Assembly (NCBI GenBank): GCA_020638635.1
Contig: JACKIE010000001.1
Location: forward strand, 124,001 to 188,000
Origin: Planctomycetota bacterium
GTDB lineage: Bacteria > Planctomycetota > UBA8742 > UBA2392
Direction: 5' to 3'
Length of the DNA stretch: 64,000 nt
Shown here: positions 16,870 through 29,000 of the stretch, one piece after another
How the letters are laid out: the number at the start of each line of letters is the position of its first letter
How positions within the stretch are numbered: the first letter of the stretch is position 1
The notes under the pieces: generated by a model
What the model was told of the DNA's origin: nothing
What the model saw: the letters and a program-made list of their open reading frames with translations, nothing else
Databases searched by the model: none
Made by a program: the position numbers and the translations under genes

Positions 16870-17622
16870 ATGGAAGTCGTTTTCTGGCTCAGTTTTGTGG
16901 TGACGCTGCTTGGCGCGGCGATGCTGGTTACACAGAAGCACGCGGTCTATGCACTGTTGGGTCTGCTGATCGCATTCTTCGGCTCAGCCGGTGTGTTCCT
17001 GGCGCTTGATGCGCCGTTCGTTGCCGTCTCCCAGATCCTGATATACGCGGGCGCCCTGGCGGTGATGTTTTTGTTCGTGCTGATGTTCACGGACACGCGA
17101 ACCGAAGAAGACAAGGGCCTGCCCGGCGCCATCGGCTCACGCGCGGTGTTTGATCCTGCCACGGCAAGCTCAGCGAAGAAAAAGAAGAAGGGCGAGGAAA
17201 AACCCCATCCGCTTTCGGGCCTGGTGATGCCCAAGCCAATGGCGGTTGTCGTTTCGCTGTCCCTGCTTGTGTGCATGGTGGTAGCGATCATGAAGCTGCC
17301 TTCCTCATACAACGCATTCGGTGAATTGCCTTCCGTGCAGGGCGCGACGGTGCGCGAGGGCGAACCGGCCCCCAACTACGACACGAAGTCGCCCCGCCAC
17401 GTGAAGCAGCCGGACGGAAGCCTGCTCGATGTACCCCGCCATGTGCGCTACGGCGAAACGGCTGCTGTGTCGCACACGATTTTCGAGGGATTCCCGCTTG
17501 CCTTCGAGGTGGTGAGCCTGCTGATCTTTGCCGCCGTGCTGGGCGCCGTGCTGCTGGCGCGCCGTCACCTTGCGGGGATTCCCGGCACCCAGGACACGGC
17601 CAAGGAGCAGGAGCATGCTTGA
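16870..17622 (+). CDS. nuoJ: NADH-quinone oxidoreductase subunit J
   Basis: 250 residues. Membrane subunit of respiratory complex I. Five membrane segments are visible: the first three fall within residues 1-80 (with the conserved VSQILIYAGALAVMFLFVLMF block), one lies near 118-138 and one near 210-230 (EVVSLLIFAAVLGAVLLARR). Two soluble loops are longer than in the Escherichia coli protein, one carrying a KKKKK cluster (about 97-110) and one of about 60 residues (about 145-205). It overlaps nuoK by 8 bases. nuoA to nuoI are not upstream, where a terminator and an unrelated lipoprotein gene lie instead, so the complex I genes are split in this genome. Confidence 0.95.
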   Translation: MEVVFWLSFVVTLLGAAMLVTQKHAVYALLGLLIAFFGSAGVFLALDAPFVAVSQILIYAGALAVMFLFVLMFTDTRTEEDKGLPGAIGSRAVFDPATASSAKKKKKGEEKPHPLSGLVMPKPMAVVVSLSLLVCMVVAIMKLPSSYNAFGELPSVQGATVREGEPAPNYDTKSPRHVKQPDGSLLDVPRHVRYGETAAVSHTIFEGFPLAFEVVSLLIFAAVLGAVLLARRHLAGIPGTQDTAKEQEHA

Positions 17623-17941
17623 GCCCAAGGTCGTGCTGTTCCTGGCTTCCGTGCTGTTCTGCTGCGGCGTCTACGGCGTTCTGTCGCGCCGTCACCTGAT
17701 CATGATGCTGATGTCGCTTGAGCTGATGCTGAACGCGATCAACATCATGCTTGTCACTTTTTCACGCCATTGGGCCGGCAAGGGCGCTGGGTTGGTCGGC
17801 GCGCATTCCGGGCAGTTCTTCACGCTGATGGTCATGGCTGTGGCCGCCGCCGAGGTGGGCATCGGGCTTGCATTCATCGTGGCCATCTATCGACGCAAAC
17901 ACACGGCGGACGCCGACGCGGCCGCCGAGCTTAAGGGCTGA
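17615..17941 (+). CDS. nuoK: NADH-quinone oxidoreductase subunit K
   Basis: 108 residues, three predicted membrane helices, the normal NuoK size. The start at ATG 17615 overlaps the end of nuoJ and is preceded by AGGAGCAGGAG. The family signatures are MSLELMLNAINI (with the conserved membrane glutamate) and AAAEVGIGLAFIVAIYR (second conserved glutamate), both needed for proton translocation in the antiporter-like part of complex I. The translated region upstream of 17615 in this frame is not NuoK-like. nuoL follows after one base. Confidence 0.96.
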   Translation: MLEPKVVLFLASVLFCCGVYGVLSRRHLIMMLMSLELMLNAINIMLVTFSRHWAGKGAGLVGAHSGQFFTLMVMAVAAAEVGIGLAFIVAIYRRKHTADADAAAELKG

Positions 17942-17942
17942 C

Positions 17943-19979
<2,037 letters not shown>

Positions 19980-19982
19980 ATC

Positions 19983-20129
19983 AGGTTTCAGAGAGTGGCT
20001 CGCGCCGCTGCCTGGCAAATGCGACTGTCCCTCCCCCGAGTGGGGCCGCTGTCGAGCCTGCCATCGGCGGGCGACTCACAGACCGACTTCGAATCGCAGG
20101 ATTCGGCCGCTGGCAGTTTCCTGAAACCT
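19983..20129. repeat. inverted repeat between convergent nuoL and CPBP genes
   Basis: AGGTTTCAG (19983-19991) and CTGAAACCT (20121-20129) are perfect inverted copies enclosing about 130 bases with further short GC palindromes. It lies exactly between two convergent genes, so it may mark a shared transcript end. No coding sequence is supported here. Confidence 0.4.
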
Positions 20130-20146
20130 AATACCTGGTTCCTGCC

Positions 20147-21013
20147 CTACAGCACAAAGAACTGCATCGTCACCACGAACGCGTTGTGCAGCGCGTGATA
20201 CAACACACCGGGCCAGATGCTACGGGTGTGGGCGTACAGCGCCGTCAGGATCAGCGAAAGCAGCGTCAGCGGCAGGATGCCGATCGTCCAGCCCCACACG
20301 CCGTGGGCCATCACGAAGGCGCTCACGCTGACGAACAGCGCGACGATCGCGCCCGGGTGGCGCCAGCCCGCGGCCTCGCTCATGGGCGACAGCAGGCGCC
20401 GCATCCCGCCGAACAGCACCACGCGGAACACGAATTCTTCCATCAGCGGCGCGGCCACCACGGCCATCAGGTACCAGGCGAAAATCCAGCCTGCGTCATG
20501 TCGGCTGCGCAGGCGCGCGACCACCTCCTGCGTCACGATCGGCAGCTCGAACAGGTGGTGCAGTTGCGCCGAGCAGAACACGGCCAGCTGCATCAGCGGA
20601 AACGCGGCCAGCCACAGGAGCGGCACCCAGCGCAGCTGGCGCGGTCGCTGCCACTCGCCGGGCGGCTCGTCGCCCGGGCGCCAGGGATGATTGGCCAGCA
20701 CGAAGATCGCGCCCAGCGCAATGCCCGCCTGCACGATCCCGGAAGTCAGCGGGTCGCCGGAAGGCAGCGGCTGGCCCAGCGCGATCACGATCACGGACGG
20801 CAGGATGAACGCGGCCAGCGCCAGCGGAAAGCCCAGCACGGCCTCGCTGCGGCTCAGGCCCGAATCCGCCACGCCCAGCCGCCGCACCAGCAGGAACAGG
20901 CCGAAGCCGCCCGCCAGCACGCCCAGCAGGCTGAGGCCGAAGCCCACGCCGTGCAGGCCGGCAGCGACCTCGAGGCGTTCGGGCTCAAGCAGGTAATCGG
21001 TGATCGATGCCAT
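20147..21013 (-). CDS. CPBP family intramembrane metalloprotease
   Basis: 288 residues with about eight membrane segments. The C-terminal half contains the three CPBP (Abi, CAAX protease and bacteriocin-processing) motifs: EEFVFR near residue 197, FVMAHG near 237 and HALHNA near 276. These carry the two glutamates, the arginine and the two histidines thought to bind metal. Members cleave prenylated or peptide substrates in the membrane, and the substrate here is unknown. The gene is transcribed towards nuoL. An AT-rich inverted repeat lies just upstream, between it and purH. Confidence 0.9.
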   Translation of the reverse strand: MASITDYLLEPERLEVAAGLHGVGFGLSLLGVLAGGFGLFLLVRRLGVADSGLSRSEAVLGFPLALAAFILPSVIVIALGQPLPSGDPLTSGIVQAGIALGAIFVLANHPWRPGDEPPGEWQRPRQLRWVPLLWLAAFPLMQLAVFCSAQLHHLFELPIVTQEVVARLRSRHDAGWIFAWYLMAVVAAPLMEEFVFRVVLFGGMRRLLSPMSEAAGWRHPGAIVALFVSVSAFVMAHGVWGWTIGILPLTLLSLILTALYAHTRSIWPGVLYHALHNAFVVTMQFFVL

Positions 21014-21021
21014 CGGCGGTT

Positions 21022-21163
21022 ATTTTGGATTTTAGATTTTGGATTTTGGATTGTCCCGGGCCACCGACCCGGCGGATTCTTCATGCATACACATGGACAA
21101 TCGAATCACGCCGATCTTCCGATTCGAACTCAACCCAAAATCGTAAATCCAAAATCCAAAATC
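21022..21163. repeat. TTTTGGATT-type inverted repeat
   Basis: Left arm 21022-21052 is built from ATTTTGGATTTTAG units. The right arm, 21134-21163, holds the complementary CCAAAATC units. About 80 bases of ordinary GC content lie between. It fills the space between the CPBP gene and purH. Closely similar arms occur at 34407-34528 and 56904-57053. Confidence 0.8.
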
Positions 21164-21165
21164 GA

Positions 21166-22746
21166 TCAGTGCCTGAAGTGCCGCATGCCCGTGAACACCA
21201 TGGCGATTCCGTGTTCGTTGCAGGCCTTGATCACTTCCTCGTCGCGCACGCTGCCGCCGGGCTGGATCACCGCGCTGATGCCGGCTTTCGCCGCCTTCTC
21301 GATGCTGTCCGGGAACGGGAAGAAGGCGTCACTGGCCAGCACCGCGCTCCTGGCCCTTTCACCGGCGCGCAGCAGGGCGTGCTCGGTGGCGTCCACGCGG
21401 CTGGTTTGGCCCGCGCCGTAGCCGATCAGCGCCTTGTGGGCGGTGATGCAGATGGCGTTGCTCTTGTAGTGCTTGCACAGGCCCCATGCGAACAGCAGCT
21501 CTTTCATAATGCGGTCGTCGGGTGCCTTGGCCGTCACCACCTTGCACTCGCCCGGCTGCACGAAGCGCGCATCCACGCTCTGGGCCAGCATGCCGCCGTT
21601 GACGCTGCGGTACTCGACGGGCGGATGCGCGCCGTGGGCCGGCGTGGCCTTCACCAGGCGGATCGACTTGCGCCACTTCTTCTTGCTCTTTTCGACCAGC
21701 GCCTCCACGGCGTCTTCGTCGTAGTCCGGCGCCACCACCGCCTCCAGGAACTTCTCACCGGCGATCAGCTGCTCGGCCGTGGCCAGATCGAACGGGCGGT
21801 TCAGGCCCACGATGCCGCCGAATGCCGACAACGGGTCGCAGTCGTAGGCGCGCGCGAACGCCTCGGCGATGCTGCCGCCCGTGGCCGCGCCGCAGGGGTT
21901 GGTGTGCTTGATCACGATGGCGTAGGGCTCATCGCTGATCTCGTTGGCCGTGCGCATGGCGGCGTCGAGGTCGAGCAGGTTGTTGTAGCTGAGCTCTTTG
22001 CCGCTCAGCTGCACCAGGCCGCCCAGACCCGCGGAGTGACGGCCTGTGGCGTAGAACATCGCCTCCTGGTGCGGATTTTCGCCGTAGCGCAGGCTGACGC
22101 CGTTCTTGAGCGCCAGCAGCTTCTGCGGCGCGAATTCGCTCGCGCCCTCCTCAAGGTGCGCCAGGTACTCCGCGATGGCGTGGTCGTACCAGGCCGTCAT
22201 GCGGAAGGCCTTGCGGGCCAGCGCGCGGCGGGTCTTGAGGCCGAGCTTGCCGTCGTTGCCGTCCAGCTCGGCGCGCAGGCTTTCGTAGTCGGCGGGGTCG
22301 GTCACGACCGCCACGGCGTCCTGGTTCTTGGCCGCGCTGCGCACCATGCTGGGGCCGCCGATGTCGATGTTCTCGATCGCGTCCTCGCGGCTGACGTCCG
22401 GCCTCGCCACAGTAGCTTCAAACGGGTAGAGGTTCACGATCACCATGTCGATCGGCGTGATGCCGTGCTGCTCAGCCGTCTTCATGTGCTCCGGCAGGTC
22501 GCGGCGCGCCAGCAGGCCGCCGTGCACCTTGGGGTGCAGTGTTTTCACGCGGCCGTCGAGCATTTCGGGGAAGCCGGTGTGCTCGCTGATGTCTTTTACG
22601 CTCAGCCCCGCTTCGCGTAGGGCCTTGGCGGTGCCGCCCGTGGAAATCAGCTCGGCCCCCCACTGGCTGAGCGCTTTGCAGAACTCGACAACACCAGCCT
22701 TGTCGGAAACGGATACCAGCACGCGGCGAATCGGCATCAGGTCCAT
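21166..22746 (-). CDS. purH: bifunctional AICAR formyltransferase / IMP cyclohydrolase
   Basis: 526 residues. It catalyses the last two steps of IMP synthesis: formylation of AICAR with 10-formyl-THF, then ring closure. The N-terminal MGS-like cyclohydrolase domain (about 1-200) has VSVSDKAGVVEF, ELISTGGTAKAL and DGRVKTLHPKVHGGLLARRD. The C-terminal transformylase domain has SYNNLLDLDAA and the catalytic KHTNPCG. It ends with GISAVIQPGGSVRDEEVI and the usual MVFTGMRHFRH. The ATG at 22746 (MDLMPIRRV) is chosen because GGAG lies six bases upstream. Longer in-frame starts lack such a site. It stands as a single gene. Confidence 0.97.
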   Translation of the reverse strand: MDLMPIRRVLVSVSDKAGVVEFCKALSQWGAELISTGGTAKALREAGLSVKDISEHTGFPEMLDGRVKTLHPKVHGGLLARRDLPEHMKTAEQHGITPIDMVIVNLYPFEATVARPDVSREDAIENIDIGGPSMVRSAAKNQDAVAVVTDPADYESLRAELDGNDGKLGLKTRRALARKAFRMTAWYDHAIAEYLAHLEEGASEFAPQKLLALKNGVSLRYGENPHQEAMFYATGRHSAGLGGLVQLSGKELSYNNLLDLDAAMRTANEISDEPYAIVIKHTNPCGAATGGSIAEAFARAYDCDPLSAFGGIVGLNRPFDLATAEQLIAGEKFLEAVVAPDYDEDAVEALVEKSKKKWRKSIRLVKATPAHGAHPPVEYRSVNGGMLAQSVDARFVQPGECKVVTAKAPDDRIMKELLFAWGLCKHYKSNAICITAHKALIGYGAGQTSRVDATEHALLRAGERARSAVLASDAFFPFPDSIEKAAKAGISAVIQPGGSVRDEEVIKACNEHGIAMVFTGMRHFRH

Positions 22747-22815
22747 CGTCAACTCCAAGTGCATCAACTGCGCGGTTTGTAGCACACGGCGGCGATTCAG
22801 ACAGGTGTGGAAAAG

Positions 22816-22866
22816 TCAGGCAGCAGGCAGCAGGCGGCAGGCGACACGAGTCAGGCGGCTGGCGGT
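22816..22866. repeat. short GGCAGCA/GGCGGCA low-complexity tract
   Basis: Tandem GGCAG/GGCGG-type units of about seven bases (GGCAGCAGGCAGCAGGCGGC and related), followed by TCAGGCGGCTGGCGG. It lies upstream of purH and past the 3' end of the gene at 22890. The units resemble the larger heptamer arrays at 39731 and 41172. Confidence 0.6.
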
Positions 22867-22889
22867 TTGTGCGGGACCGAGTTGCCCGG

Positions 22890-24254
22890 CTAGCCGGCGT
22901 CGAACCACTCGCCGAACAGTTGCTCAAGCTCGCTGCTGTCCTGGCCGAAGGCGCTCTTGAAGGCCTGCTCGAAGTTGTCGGACGACTTCAGGGCGGCGCA
23001 GAAATCGGGCAGGGCCTTGGCTCGTTGCTCGCACAGGTAGCGGGTGAAGAAGTGGGCCAGGATCACCTGCGTTTCGTCCGGGTCGCGCGCGACCACCAGC
23101 TTGTCCAGCGCGGGCGCGCGACCCTCGCCGCGCAGCATGCGCAGGGTGCGCTTCCAGCGCCCGCTTTCGGAAGGGCCGCTTGCGTCCCCCGAAAACTCGG
23201 ATGTGGCGACGCGCCCGAGCAGGCGGCGCGTGAGGTTGCCGGCGAAGCTGACCTCGAACCAGGGGTGCGTGGTTTCGCCCACCCGGCGCCGCAGCTCGAA
23301 GATCGCCACCGTGTACACCACGCGCTCCATGCCCAGCTTGTCGTCCTTGGCGTCCAGCAGCGCCTCGACCTCTTTGTTGCCGACCACCCAGCGGTCGGCC
23401 GACAGGCCCGGCATGCCGGGGTGGCGGGTTTCGCAGTAGTTCTTGTGCTCGGTTTCATCGGCGGCCAGCACCACGCGTAAAACTTCGACCTTGCCGCCCA
23501 GCAGTGCCGCGGCCAGGTACGAGGCGGCGTAGGCGTACTTGCCGGCCTCAGCGTGGCGGCTGCCGCTGGCGATCACGGTCAGGTCGCCGAAAGCCATGCC
23601 CAGTGGCGCGGAAGATTTGAACACGCTGGACGTCCATTCCGGCAGGGTTTCCAGGGCGACTGCCTCGGGCGCCGCTTCCAGCGCGTCGGCGGTCTGTTCG
23701 CGTTCGGCGGCTTCGCGCGGGCTGATCCAGTCGCCCAGCTCGTCCTTCTGCCAGCCCGCGCCCGTGAGCGCTTCTTCATTGAGCGGGTCGTACTTCACCG
23801 CCTGCTCAAAGGCCGCGCGGGCGTGGGCTGCCAGCTCCAGCTTCTTCGCGAAGTTCGCCAGCTTGACATACTCGACGGCCGCCTCGCGGTAGATCTTGTC
23901 GCGCTCCTTCACCATGTCATCGCGGTCGCGGGGCGCGACTTCGCCGTCCGCGGCGGGTGGCGCCTTGCGCTCATCGAGCACCCAGGTTTTTTCGCCCTCG
24001 ACCTTCTTCTGGGTGTAGCCGAGCTCTTTCATCGCCTTCTCGTGCCCGGGCACCAGGGTGCGGGCGCGCTCGCACTGTTCGCGCCCGGCGACATTCAGGC
24101 CGTGCTTGAAGCACCAGCGCGCCAGGCTGACGTGGGCGTCCGCCACGGCCGCCGCGGTTTTCTGCGCGTGCTCGGCGAACTTGGCCTCTGCGTCCTCGGC
24201 GGCCAGCGGCGCCGCGAGCGCAAGCAGCAGCAAGAGGGTGCAGGTGCGGGTCAT
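22890..24254 (-). CDS. secreted TPR-like protein of unknown function
   Basis: 454 residues from ATG 24254, which overlaps the stop of the upstream GGDEF gene as ATGA, so the two are translationally coupled. The signal peptide (MTRTCTLLLLLALAAPLAAED) suggests export. Residues about 25-180 contain TPR-like helices (ARWCFKHGLNVAGREQCERARTL, LAAHARAAFEQAVKYDPLNEEAL). The C-terminal part (about 230-454) resembles the gluzincin-like, peptidase-fold tails found in planctomycete secreted proteins in length and layout, but no HExxH is present. The pairing with a GGDEF protein suggests a c-di-GMP-related context only by position. Confidence 0.75.
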   Translation of the reverse strand: MTRTCTLLLLLALAAPLAAEDAEAKFAEHAQKTAAAVADAHVSLARWCFKHGLNVAGREQCERARTLVPGHEKAMKELGYTQKKVEGEKTWVLDERKAPPAADGEVAPRDRDDMVKERDKIYREAAVEYVKLANFAKKLELAAHARAAFEQAVKYDPLNEEALTGAGWQKDELGDWISPREAAEREQTADALEAAPEAVALETLPEWTSSVFKSSAPLGMAFGDLTVIASGSRHAEAGKYAYAASYLAAALLGGKVEVLRVVLAADETEHKNYCETRHPGMPGLSADRWVVGNKEVEALLDAKDDKLGMERVVYTVAIFELRRRVGETTHPWFEVSFAGNLTRRLLGRVATSEFSGDASGPSESGRWKRTLRMLRGEGRAPALDKLVVARDPDETQVILAHFFTRYLCEQRAKALPDFCAALKSSDNFEQAFKSAFGQDSSELEQLFGEWFDAG

Positions 24255-26017
24255 TTGACCTTGCCGCTCCGGCGCGGCTTCTTTTTTGAACCGGGGGTCT
24301 TCACCCGCACGCTGTCGCCCTTTTCGGGTTTGGGCTGGTGCATGGTCGGGCGTTTCATGGTGGGGCGCTTGGTGGCTTTCTTGCGCGCGGTGGTTTCTTC
24401 CACGTCCTCGACGTCGTCGGCGCCGACTACGCGGTTGCGCCCGCGATCCTTGGCCAGGTATAGGGCGGCGTCGGCGCACATCACGAGTTCATGCGGCTCG
24501 GCGGCATGCCGCGGGAAGCAGCTTACACCGAAGCTCGCGGTCACGCCGATCTTCTGGCCCTGGGGGCCCGTCACGACCACCTTGCGCTCCACGCCGATGC
24601 GCAGGCGCTCGGCGAGCTCAATGGCGTGCTCGTACTCTGTTTGGGGCAGCAACAGAGCGAACTCTTCACCGCCGTAACGGGCGGGCAGGTCGGTCACGCG
24701 CACCAGCGCCGACAGCAGCAGAGCGGTCTGCTTAAGTACCATGTCGCCGGTCTGGTGGCCGTAGGTGTCGTTGAAGCCCTTGAAGTGGTCGATGTCGAGC
24801 ATGATCAGGCTGAGCGGGTTGCCGTAGCGCACCGCGCGCTCCAGCTCGGCGCGCAGGACTTCCTGGAAGTGGCCGTGATTGTAGAGGCGCGTCAGGCTGT
24901 CGCGCTGCGCGCGGTCTAGCACGTTCTGGAAGATCAGCCCGTTGTTGATTGCCAGCGCGGCCTGGTTGGCGAACATCTCCAGCATCATCAAGCGCTCGGG
25001 GCTGAAGTCGCGCTTGCGGCTGGAGGCGTCCACCACGATCACGCCGATGGCTTCGCGGTCGGCCAGCAGGGGCGCCGCGGCGAAGCGCTTGAGCGGAAAG
25101 TGCTTGGCGATCTCCGGGTGCACGCGCAGGCGCGGCTCTTCCTTCAACGTATCCTGGGTCACGGTTTCGCCGGTGCGCACGGCGTGCGCCAGCACGCTAA
25201 ACTCGTCCGTCAGCGGCACGCGCACGTTGCGCACCAGCTCGGAGAGTTCGCCCCAGCGCTTGGCCAACACCGGCTGTGTGGCTTCGAGCGATTTCTGCAG
25301 GGGCGCGTCGTGGCCCGTCAGGCCGCGCCAGATGCCCCAGGCATCACGCAGGCCCAGGCTGTCCACGCAGACCTGCCCCACCAGGTGCTCGCGGTCCTGG
25401 TCAACCGTGAAGATGATAGCGAGGTCGTAGCCGCCGCCTTCGTCGCTGGTGAGCGCGGTGGCGATGATGAACAGGGCCTTGTCCAGGTCCATCGTCTTGC
25501 GCAGGGCGTTGCTTACCTGCTGCAGCGCCAGCAGGTCCTCGTTCTGGTCCGCCAGGCGGCGCTTCAGCAGCGCGCGCTCGGTAACGTCAAGGCCGATCAG
25601 GCTCACACCGGCCATTTTAGCGTCGTCGTCCAGTACCGGGTCCACCACGAAGTCGAAGTAGAAAGCTTCGCCCGATTCCGGGTCCGCCACCTTCACTTCC
25701 TTCACCTCGCCGGGCACACCCAGCGCAATGGTGCGCTGGAACACGTGGCCGCTGTTGACCTCACTGATTACCGGCAGCACTTCGTCGTACGCCCGTCCCA
25801 GCACCTCAGAGAACGGCTTGCGGAACAGGCGTTCGGCCGCGCGGTTGTAGCGAACGACGCGCATGTTGGTGTCCAGCACGACCGATACGATGGAGACCTG
25901 GTCGAAGATACGCTTGGGCGGCGGACCGCCCATGTCCACGGTACGGGTGCGGCGCTCCAGCAGTCGCTGCAGCGCCGTCTGGCGCGGGCGGATCGCGGTT
26001 TCGTCTTCGTCGTTCAT
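24251..26017 (-). CDS. PAS-GAF-GGDEF diguanylate cyclase
   Basis: 588 residues, predicted to make c-di-GMP. A PAS domain occupies about 45-165 (VVLDTNMRVVRYNRAAERLF), with PAC-like VSLIGLDVTERALLKRRL. A GAF domain lies at about 180-345. The GGDEF domain (about 355-525) has the active RYGGEEFALLLPQ motif and RVTD five residues before it, an intact RxxD inhibitory site. The tail (about 545-588) is highly basic and Lys/Pro-rich (for example KKATKRPTMKRPTM and a KKKPRR run), possibly for nucleic-acid or membrane contact. It overlaps the downstream TPR gene by four bases (ATGA). The PAS-GAF-GGDEF order is shared with the protein at 804-2288. Confidence 0.93.
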   Translation of the reverse strand: MNDEDETAIRPRQTALQRLLERRTRTVDMGGPPPKRIFDQVSIVSVVLDTNMRVVRYNRAAERLFRKPFSEVLGRAYDEVLPVISEVNSGHVFQRTIALGVPGEVKEVKVADPESGEAFYFDFVVDPVLDDDAKMAGVSLIGLDVTERALLKRRLADQNEDLLALQQVSNALRKTMDLDKALFIIATALTSDEGGGYDLAIIFTVDQDREHLVGQVCVDSLGLRDAWGIWRGLTGHDAPLQKSLEATQPVLAKRWGELSELVRNVRVPLTDEFSVLAHAVRTGETVTQDTLKEEPRLRVHPEIAKHFPLKRFAAAPLLADREAIGVIVVDASSRKRDFSPERLMMLEMFANQAALAINNGLIFQNVLDRAQRDSLTRLYNHGHFQEVLRAELERAVRYGNPLSLIMLDIDHFKGFNDTYGHQTGDMVLKQTALLLSALVRVTDLPARYGGEEFALLLPQTEYEHAIELAERLRIGVERKVVVTGPQGQKIGVTASFGVSCFPRHAAEPHELVMCADAALYLAKDRGRNRVVGADDVEDVEETTARKKATKRPTMKRPTMHQPKPEKGDSVRVKTPGSKKKPRRSGKVK

Positions 26018-26090
26018 GTGTCGCTGCCGCAGGTGTACAGCATAGCCATGACGGCGACATTACCAACAGCAAGCCGGGCGCCGCGGTCGC

Positions 26091-29000
26091 CTACTTCTTC
26101 AATGCCGCAAACTTGGCCAGCCCTTCCTTCATGAACGCGAGGTACTCTTCCTTGGTCATGTTCGGCCGATCCGCAGGCCATTCCAGGTGCGAAAGCACGT
26201 TGCCGTCGGTGTCCAGCACCATGTAGACGGGGATGGATCCGCCCTCCGGGAAGAAACGCTCGAAGACCTTGGCCGGCTTCTCGTCGTTCTGGTCGTCTGT
26301 GTATTGGGCGATCAGCACGAAGTCGTCCCGAAGCGACTCGAAGATTGCCGGATCCGGCATGATGGACCGTTCCACGGTCCGGCAGTTCTTTCAGTTGAAG
26401 CCCGTAAAGTCGATGAACACGGGTTTGTTCTTGGCTTTGGCTTCCGCCAGTCCTTCGTCGAAGTCTTTGTGCCAAGGTAAGTCGTGGTGGTCGTAGCTCT
26501 TCTCGCCCCCTCCCACCGAGAGTAGGATCCCGCCCTCGCGCGGGGGCGGCGGCAGGATGCCCTCGAGCACGTTGCCGTACTTGGCCCCGAACAGGCCGGG
26601 GATCATGTACAAGCCGAAGCTCAGGAACATCACCGCCAGGATGCCGCGGATTACACCGATCTGCCTGGTCTCCTCGTGGTCGTGTGGCATGCGGAAAAAA
26701 CCGAACAGGTACAGGGATGTCGCCACGGCTGCCGAAGCCCACACCGCGATCACGACGTAGCGGCTGATCCACTCCGCAGCCACGATGCCCCGGAAGGCCT
26801 GCTCGGCGGCGCTGAAGTACATGATGGCCAGGCCTACCTCGACGAAGCCGAACACAACCTTCATGGCGTTCATCCAGCCGCCAGACTTGGGCATTTTCTT
26901 CATGAGGCTGGGAAACTGCCCCATGATGAAGATGGGCAGCGCCATGCCGGTACTGAAAGCCAGCATCGCGGCCGTGGGTACCCATACGCTGCCCGTGGCT
27001 GCCTGGGCCAGGAAGGTACCAGCGATGGGACCCGTGCAGGAAAAGCTGATCAGCGAGAAGGCCGCGCCGCTGAAGAATGCCTTGGCATATCCGTGACCCT
27101 CCTTCTGTGCGCTCATCTGCTTCTTGGTGAACCACTGGGTCATGAAGGTAGGCACGCGAAGCTCAAACAACCCCAGAAAGCTGAGCGCGAATACCAGGAA
27201 CATGATGCCCAGAACCGTGTTCACGTAGCCGTTGGTGGCAATGTTTTGCGCGCCGGTGGCACCTAATGCAACGGATGTGATCAGGCCGAAGGCCGTAAAC
27301 GTGGCCACGATGCAGGTGCAGTAGATGAACGCCGTCAGAAGGGAGGACTTGCCCTTGTCATGCTGGCTGACGAAGAAGCCGATGGTCAGCGGCAGCACCG
27401 GCAGCACACAGGGTGTCAGCAGCGTGATTATGCCAGCGCCGAAGGCAGCCAGCAGCAACCAGATGAAGCCCCGTTCGGCCGGTGACCCGGCTATCAGTTC
27501 CTCGCCCTGCGAGACGCTGGCCGTGGCCGCAGTCGTGGCGCTGGCGACACCCTCAGGTGAGACTTCGATGCTGGCAACCCAGCCGAACTTGCGGTCCAGC
27601 ATGTCCGGATTGTCCCGGTTGAACTGCGTGCAACCCATGTCGTCGCAATACTGGCCGCTGGCCAGGCCAAAGGCGCGCAACACGCCGGGCTTGGCGTCCT
27701 CGGGTACCTTGAAGCGGTGCACGACCACAACTTCGCCTAGCATGTAGTAGTTGTTGTCATCCAGGATTTCGTCGTAGTGCTCGGTCCAGGCCGGGTACTC
27801 CCACTCACCCGCGGCAACCAGTCCTTCGTGGCCCTTCAACTCGAGCACAAGGGGGACCGAATACTTGGACGGCGTCTGCGGATGGTGCAGGTGGTAGGGC
27901 TCACCCTTGTCGTTGCTCTTCAGCTTGAAGTGAAGCTCAAGCGTCACTTCACCGCCCGGCTTGATCTTGTCCGCGCTGAACTTCGCTTCGAAATCGAAGC
28001 CCTTTTTCACCGGCTCGGTCGGCGGGCCGTACAGCCCTTCGGGCCAGGCGTCAGTCCCCTGAGTCAGCGCGGCCTTGGTTGGCTCGGACGCTTCCACGGG
28101 CTGGACGCCAACCGGCTCGCCCTTCAGGAAGGCGACGAACTGGTCGGCCTTTTCCGTGGCCGGCAGGGTAGCGCCGCAGCGGCGCAGCACGTTGCCTTCC
28201 GTGTCCAGCACCACGTAGTGCGGCACGCCGGCATCGGCGCCGGGTTTGTACTTCTCCCAGACAGCGTCAGCTTTCGCGTCTTCGATGTCGGTCACGACGC
28301 TCGCGATCACGAAACTCTTGAACAGCTCTTCCACTTCGCGGAGCGTGAAGACCTCACGCTCCATTTTACGGCAGGGCCCTCAGTAGCGCCCGTTGAAGTC
28401 AACCAGCAGGGGCTTGCTCTCGGCCTTGGCCTGGGCAAGGGCGTAGTCGAAATCGGTGTAAAAGCCGTGTTCGTCTGTGGCCGAGCTGGGGGGCGCGGCT
28501 TCGACCGCCAAGGTCGTATTCACCTCTCCCTTGAACTCGTGCTCATCCTCTCCGACATACAGCTCGATGGTGTATAACGCCCTCAGGCTCAGCTCACCCA
28601 AGGCATCAACCGGCACGTCGAAGGTGTATGTGATCGTGAAACCGCCGGAGAAGACCCACTCCTCGGAGCCGTCGTACTCGTGCTTGGTGGGCTCTGGCCA
28701 GGACTCTTCCTTCAGGGTCAGCCCCGAAAACACTGTCCACTTGACGTCCGGTGAATTCCAGTAGCCCGGGTTGTCTTTGTGGACGGCGAAGTAACCCTTT
28801 GGGTAGGCAAAGGCCAGCTTGACTGCGGTCGTACCGCCCGCCGTGGCCGGCTCAGTGCCGAGTGTGGCCTTTACCTCAGGCGGCAGCAACTCAGGTTGGA
28901 GGGCAGGGGTGCCGACGACTTCAAAGCTGACTGAGAACTCACCTTCGCTGGGAAAGCAGCCGTTTTCGTCACAGAATTGTATGTCATGCTTCCCGCGCAG

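Noticed and set aside
26014..27135. 373-codon minus-strand frame next to the DsbD gene
   Set aside because: It overlaps the DsbD reading frame in another phase and has a shadow composition.
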